The position numbers and the translations under genes are program-made. The notes under the pieces were generated by a model, which had not been told where the DNA came from, searched no databases, and was given only the letters and a program-made list of their open reading frames with translations. Of a DNA stretch of 64,000 nucleotides, positions 59,134 to 64,000 are shown one piece after another. Each line of letters starts with the position of its first letter. Position 1 is the stretch's first letter. Origin of the DNA: an uncultured Maribacter sp. (GTDB lineage Bacteria > Bacteroidota > Bacteroidia > Flavobacteriales > Flavobacteriaceae); NCBI GenBank assembly GCA_947493885.1, contig CANLTE010000001.1, positions 62,001 to 126,000 of the forward strand, in the 5' to 3' direction.

Positions 59134-62100
59134 TTAGTTTAACTTGTATAAATCATGCGTATTGTTATTATTAATCACTATCAAAAAAGTATTAATCCCT
59201 TGTTTAATAGAAATTACATCCCTTACATCTCCATCTAAAAATAACCCAGTATCTAAATTAGGAACAAATTTAAATCCGCCTTTACCATCCCCTTTCAAAA
59301 AAGATCCAATACCGGCATCATATCTTGTAGTTTCAATCTCAGCCATATGATTGTTTCCAGCTAAGACCAAATCTTTAATTCCGTCTTTATCTAAATCTTC
59401 GTGCAAAATAGTATTAATAGGAGACCTCTGAACGGTATAATCAAAAGGATTAAAATCAAAAACACCATTACCTTTATTAACAAAAATTCCAGAGCGAAAT
59501 TCCACGACGCTATAGTGAAGAGACTCTTCCAAGTCTTTGCCAATAATTCCTTGAAGATCTCTATTTGCAAAATCATGATAAGATTTAATTCGTTTGTCTA
59601 AATACGGTAACTGTTGTGTCATACATGTTTTTCCACGAATTGGTACTTCTTTACCATCATACGTTTTTGCAAGAAGTACATCTTCACTACCATTACCATC
59701 AAAATCTTTTGTGTAAATTTTAAAAGGATTCTCTTTAGAAGCGTGAAATTTAGAATTAAGTCCCAAATTTCCTGCTACAATATCTAAATCTCCATCAGCG
59801 TCAATATCTTCCACCAAAATACTATTCCACCAACCCGAATGCTCCGACATTTCTTTGTATTTTTCTTTTCTAACTAACTTTTCTCCATCATTCTCAAAAA
59901 TTTCGATTCCCATCCACTCTCCGGCAACTATTAAATCTAATAAACCATCTTTATTTATGTCGACCCATGATGCATCTGTAATCATCCCTATATTTTCTAG
60001 GTCTTGAGCTACCAGAGGTGTTACAATTTCAAAAACACCCTCATTATTTTTTAAAATATAACTAGTTGGAGCTAAAGGGTATTTACCAGGAACCAATCTA
60101 CCTCCGACAAATAAGTCTAAATCTCCGTCATTATCATAATCACCTGAAACTACGACCGAGCCAGATACTTTTATTTCTGGTATGGAACTTATAGCGCGTT
60201 TAAAATTTCCTTTCCCATCATTTATATATAGGCGATCTTGTAATGCTTCGGGTTGCTTGTAAAACTCGTAACTCCCACTTATTACATAAAGATCTTTATC
60301 ATTATCTTGATCAACATCAACAAAAAGTACTCCCTGATCTTCAAAATGCTTGTCGTTATTAAAATCTTCCACTAAAATCTCCTGGAAAGCTCCGTTATTA
60401 GTTCCCAGAAAAAGCTGCCCTGATTGATTTTTAGCCCCACCAATATAAAAATCAATTAAGCCATCATTATTTACATCTGCTTTTGACGCAAATGGCCCAG
60501 TTTGAGATAGTTTATTTGGTAAAAGAACTTGTAAATCAAAATCATTAAAATAGGTGTCATTATGTTTAGATAATGCATCTAGTTTAGTAAACATTTGACA
60601 ATTTTGCTTCTCTTGTTTTAATTGGTTTTTTGCTTCAGAATAACTTATCGCAAGCGTCTCATTAGCACTAATATCATCTAGTTTTTGAATTTTACCATCT
60701 GGCCAAACAACCTCTAGGTAATCTATTACTTTATTTTTTTCGAAACCAAAATGCAGTGTATTTGAAACAGACGACAAAAAGCCTTTAGTATTTATTAATC
60801 GTCGTAGCATGCTTGTACTATCTTTTAAATACAATTTAGCCTTGACACCCACTCCAAACGGATTGGTTTTTGGACCTTTAAAATTTAGTTTAACAAAATT
60901 ACCTCTATTGTATTCAACTGCATTGTTTTTAAGTAACGTCGCTGGTTCATTGATGTTATTTACTATGATATCCAAATCTCCATCATTGTCTAAATCGGCA
61001 TAGGTAGAACCATTAGAAAAAGTTGGCTCGGCATCTACCCAACTTTTCGACATGTCTTCAAAAGTTAGGTTTCCTTTGTTTTTAAAGAAAAAGTTTGTCA
61101 ACTTTTGTTGAGGAAGCATTTTAGAATAGGTTAGTTTTTCTTCAGCTGAAGGACCTTGTCCATTTATCCCCCAATTTTTATTTATTTCTTTGCTAGAATC
61201 TCTGTCAATAACATCTCTAAACACGCCATTGGTAACATAAACATCATTATAGCCATCCAAATCAAAATCTGCTAATAGTAATGACCAACTCCAATCGGTA
61301 TTTGCTATTCCAGAAAGATTCCCGATTTCACTAAAGGTACCATTACCGTTATTTACTTGAAGCATATTATGCATATATTGATAATGGTAACCGTTAGATA
61401 CCATATTTTCAAATTTGTGCAAAGGTGTCATGGCCATCGTGGTTTTTGATCTTATATAATCCTTGGGGTTCATATCCAAGGTCATTAAATCTGGCAAGCC
61501 GTCATTATTGATATCAGCAAAATCACTCCCCATACTGTTAAATGACATATGCTTAAACAACTTGCTACCTTCTTCTTTAAAAGTTTTGTCTCCATTGTTA
61601 ATATATACCAGATCAGGTCCGTTAAAATCGCTAGACACATAAACATCCAACCATTCATCCCCATTCAAATCGGCAACCATAGGGTTTAAGCCATAACTCA
61701 AATCATATACTAGGCCTACTTTTTCTGAAACATCTTCAAAATGCCCATTTCCTATGTTTTCGTAAAAACGATCACACCCTTTTGTCTTAAGGGTAGAAGG
61801 ATTATTGTAAAAAACTTGTAATGGTAAGGTGCTTGAAGTGGTAGCACTACCAATTGGTGCATTAGACACGTAAGCATCTAAATCGTTGTCATTATCGTAA
61901 TCAAAAAAGGTAGTTTGAATAGTTCTGTTTGCATCAGCTAAACCAAACTCTCTAGCTTTTTCAGTAAACGTTAAATCACCGTTATTTATATAAAGCAAAT
62001 TCGTGAAATTTTCTTCATTTTTCCACCCTCCTCGCGATACATAAATATCTAGGAAACCATCGTTATTTACATCAGCAAACGTAACACCAGTATTAAAACC

Positions 62101-62481
62101 AGGAACATGCTCTATTCCTACTTTTTTAGTTATATCTTCAAATTTAAAGTCACCTTTATTAAGATATAATTTGTCTGGCGATAAACTGGAGGTAAAATAA
62201 AGATCAACTAGTCCATCATTATTTATATCACCTACAGCTATCCCTCCACCAATATACAGGTACATATATGAGAAATAATTTGTCGTTGTAGTTTCTTCTA
62301 ACACATTTACAAAATCTACTTCTGAGGTAGCCACTAGTACTTTTTCAAACAACACCTCTTTTGAATCAGTCTCAGCTGTTTCCTTTCCTAAATCTACATT
62401 CCGTTTGCAACTAATAAATGAATGTAACAAAAAGACAATTATAATCGTATAAGCTATTGTTAATTTACCTACTGAATACAT
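59134..62481 (-). CDS. FG-GAP/VCBS repeat and ASPIC/UnbV domain lipoprotein
   Basis: 1115 residues, lipobox FISC. Many FG-GAP (VCBS) propeller repeats of the type DINNDGLVDLYFTSSLSPD, with DxNxDGxxD calcium sites, fill residues about 75-530 and 660-1110. In between is an ASPIC/UnbV domain (GVGVKAKLYLKDSTSMLRRLINTKGFLSSVSNTLHFGFEKNKVIDYLEVVWPDGKIQKL, about 545-620). Such CRTAC1-like proteins are common at SusCD loci of marine Bacteroidetes; they may bind glycan or another surface partner. Exact role unknown. Confidence 0.9.
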   Translation of the reverse strand: MYSVGKLTIAYTIIIVFLLHSFISCKRNVDLGKETAETDSKEVLFEKVLVATSEVDFVNVLEETTTTNYFSYMYLYIGGGIAVGDINNDGLVDLYFTSSLSPDKLYLNKGDFKFEDITKKVGIEHVPGFNTGVTFADVNNDGFLDIYVSRGGWKNEENFTNLLYINNGDLTFTEKAREFGLADANRTIQTTFFDYDNDNDLDAYVSNAPIGSATTSSTLPLQVFYNNPSTLKTKGCDRFYENIGNGHFEDVSEKVGLVYDLSYGLNPMVADLNGDEWLDVYVSSDFNGPDLVYINNGDKTFKEEGSKLFKHMSFNSMGSDFADINNDGLPDLMTLDMNPKDYIRSKTTMAMTPLHKFENMVSNGYHYQYMHNMLQVNNGNGTFSEIGNLSGIANTDWSWSLLLADFDLDGYNDVYVTNGVFRDVIDRDSSKEINKNWGINGQGPSAEEKLTYSKMLPQQKLTNFFFKNKGNLTFEDMSKSWVDAEPTFSNGSTYADLDNDGDLDIIVNNINEPATLLKNNAVEYNRGNFVKLNFKGPKTNPFGVGVKAKLYLKDSTSMLRRLINTKGFLSSVSNTLHFGFEKNKVIDYLEVVWPDGKIQKLDDISANETLAISYSEAKNQLKQEKQNCQMFTKLDALSKHNDTYFNDFDLQVLLPNKLSQTGPFASKADVNNDGLIDFYIGGAKNQSGQLFLGTNNGAFQEILVEDFNNDKHFEDQGVLFVDVDQDNDKDLYVISGSYEFYKQPEALQDRLYINDGKGNFKRAISSIPEIKVSGSVVVSGDYDNDGDLDLFVGGRLVPGKYPLAPTSYILKNNEGVFEIVTPLVAQDLENIGMITDASWVDINKDGLLDLIVAGEWMGIEIFENDGEKLVRKEKYKEMSEHSGWWNSILVEDIDADGDLDIVAGNLGLNSKFHASKENPFKIYTKDFDGNGSEDVLLAKTYDGKEVPIRGKTCMTQQLPYLDKRIKSYHDFANRDLQGIIGKDLEESLHYSVVEFRSGIFVNKGNGVFDFNPFDYTVQRSPINTILHEDLDKDGIKDLVLAGNNHMAEIETTRYDAGIGSFLKGDGKGGFKFVPNLDTGLFLDGDVRDVISIKQGINTFLIVINNNNTHDLYKLN

Positions 62482-62599
62482 ACCAATAATTTTAATAAAG
62501 ATTAATAAAATTAATCTTTAATTAACTATATGAAAACAAACCGCCAGTAATATTAACTGGCGGTTTAAATTATAAAAAACTAACTCAAAACATTTAATC

Positions 62600-64000
62600 T
62601 TAAAACCCCGGATTTTGTTTTATATTGGGGTTTGTATTAATCTCAATCTGAGGAATAGGTGCCAACTTAAATTTTGAATTAAAATCATTTCTATCAGGAA
62701 TTTGACTCTGTGGAGCGTTAAGTATATTCGCTAAATCAGCATCTGAAATTACGCCTGCATTACTCCATCTAATTAAATCAGGAAACCTAAAACCTTCATA
62801 CGAAAGCTCTAATCTTCTTTCTTTTATAATTGCATCCATTAAATCTCCATCCGCAGCTGGCGTATCAGCCAATTGTACTCTTGATCGAACTTGATTGATA
62901 TATTGTCTGGCTTTGCCCAAATCACCCCCGCTTAGCACATGTGCCTCTGCAGCCATTAATAGCACATCGCCAAACCGGATTAACCTCCAGTTGGTTCCGT
63001 TATTTAAAGTAACAATAGGTTCACCAGCTTCATCTAAATACTGCGCTAGCTTTTTTCGAATAAAGCCGTTGTATCCATAGATTTCACTTACTGGCACCTT
63101 AAAGGTAACTCCTGCAGCTAAAAATTCTGTCTCGGTAATCATAGTTCCTTCTCGTCGTACTTGGTCTCCCTCAGCCAAATAGGCATTGTACAAGCCTGGT
63201 AAAGGATACCCACAACCAAAGCCAGGCTCCTGTCCTATGGTTTCCATTGTGGTAAAATATTCAATTCTAGGCCCAAATTGCAACATTAACACATTATCTG
63301 TATTAAATTTTGCTTCACCCCAGTTATATCCCCCTGGGCCCACATTATTTCCTTTGGTTTCCGTGTACGATGTTTCAAAAAGGGATTCCGTTCCAAATTC
63401 TTGGTCTTTTCTCCATATTCTGTCATAGTCCACAGCTAAACCAAATTCGCCAGAATTAATCACAGCTTCAAATTGCGTGGCTGCCTCATCATATTCCTGC
63501 TGGTACAAATGTACTTTTCCTAAAAGTGCCTGGGCTGCACCCTTATTAGCACGAAATTTATTGGCTTGACTATACTCGCTTTTAAGGGGAAGATCTAGAA
63601 TAGCTTCGGTAAGGTCTTTTTCTATTTGCGCCCAAACCGCACCAACTTCCGCAGGGAGTTGTTGAAATTCATCGGAAGCCAATTCTGTAATTACTAACGG
63701 AATTGATTCTCCGAAAAGGGTTACCAAATCAAAATAATTAAAGGCTCGTAAAAATTTCGCCTCTGCTGCAATTCGGGTTCGTTCGGGGCTATCAGCAGGC
63801 ATATTATCTAACAAGACATTTACACGTCCAATACCTTGATACAACCCATCAAACATTCTTCGAGAATGGGCATTATTGGAATCAAAGTTGTACTCTGTCA
63901 ACCTTTCATAGTATAATTTATCTCCGCCACGGACATCTCCGCCTGCGGTAACCTCATCACCCATCATTATTCTATACGTCCATGGAGTATACCACAAATT
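62600..64000 (-). CDS. SusD/RagB-family lipoprotein, N-terminus outside the window
   Basis: The frame is open to the last base, so the signal peptide and first part (about 60-100 residues) are missing. The remaining 466 residues show RIAAEAKFLRAFNYFDLVTLFGESIPLV, NKGAAQALLGKVHLYQQEYDEAATQFEAVIN, and the end RRLELSYEGFRFPDLIRW...IEINTNPNIKQNPGF. A SusC gene should lie just beyond base 64000. With the FG-GAP protein it forms a second glycan-uptake unit, 118 bp apart. Confidence 0.93.
   Translation of the reverse strand, partial: NLWYTPWTYRIMMGDEVTAGGDVRGGDKLYYERLTEYNFDSNNAHSRRMFDGLYQGIGRVNVLLDNMPADSPERTRIAAEAKFLRAFNYFDLVTLFGESIPLVITELASDEFQQLPAEVGAVWAQIEKDLTEAILDLPLKSEYSQANKFRANKGAAQALLGKVHLYQQEYDEAATQFEAVINSGEFGLAVDYDRIWRKDQEFGTESLFETSYTETKGNNVGPGGYNWGEAKFNTDNVLMLQFGPRIEYFTTMETIGQEPGFGCGYPLPGLYNAYLAEGDQVRREGTMITETEFLAAGVTFKVPVSEIYGYNGFIRKKLAQYLDEAGEPIVTLNNGTNWRLIRFGDVLLMAAEAHVLSGGDLGKARQYINQVRSRVQLADTPAADGDLMDAIIKERRLELSYEGFRFPDLIRWSNAGVISDADLANILNAPQSQIPDRNDFNSKFKLAPIPQIEINTNPNIKQNPGF

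Noticed and set aside
1-64000. CRISPR arrays, insertion sequences or prophage
   Set aside because: No regularly spaced repeat series, no transposase and no phage structural genes were seen; the mobile signals all fit one ICE.

Overview
The window is AT-rich DNA from a member of the Bacteroidetes, most likely a marine Flavobacteriaceae. The evidence is SusC/SusD pairs, CTnDOT-type tra genes, an RteC protein, DUF2911/DUF3347/DUF4133/DUF4134 families, TAnnTTTG promoter elements and an almost complete lack of Shine-Dalgarno sequences. About two thirds of it (1 to about 43315) reads as the right-hand part of an integrative and conjugative element (ICE). The rest is host chromosome with polysaccharide-use genes.

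Region 1-15850, metal cargo: a cut-off TolC protein, small periplasmic metal proteins (DUF3347, haem-binding, DUF2911), a Cu(I) P1B-ATPase, two CusB-type adaptors, a CusA pump fused to its own TolC domain, a Fur-family regulator, an ICMT-like methyltransferase and a Zn/Cd P1B-ATPase. Two 7-1-7 palindromes are candidate operators for the Fur protein.

Region 15989-18645: a helicase fused to a PD-(D/E)XK nuclease motif, followed on the same strand by a serine-type tRNA-like sequence with a Phe (GAA) anticodon and then a hairpin. Region 19218-23923: ssb, a RadC-like gene, a probable oriT and the mobilisation genes (BfmA/BtgA-type protein, DUF5712 relaxase, coupling ATPase). Region 24097-27870: a large N6-adenine methylase plus a small PD-(D/E)XK-like protein, probably a restriction-modification pair with its own promoter. 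Region 27867-35030: a leftward tra operon (traE, F, G, I, J, K, M, N and a DUF4878 lipoprotein) encoding the mating channel, with a divergent cell-wall amidase. Region 36020-37278: an ArsR-merTP-type mercury cassette. Region 37362-43109: leftward ICE control and maintenance genes (AAA loader, replication protein, excisionase-like HTH, RteC, membrane LuxR regulator, asparaginase-like protein, tyrosine integrase) with dense palindromes around rteC.

At 43271-43315 the 3' half of an initiator tRNA-Met is left just beyond the integrase. This marks the right junction of the ICE. The left end lies before base 1.

Region 43316-64000, host: a decayed PfpI-like gene, a propeller glycosidase, a sugar dehydrogenase-cytochrome c fusion, tRNA-Arg(TCT), and a polysaccharide utilisation locus (GH43, sulfatase, SusD, SusC, FecR, ECF sigma factor) probably aimed at a sulfated polysaccharide. 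A second locus follows (FG-GAP/ASPIC lipoprotein and a SusD that runs off the window).
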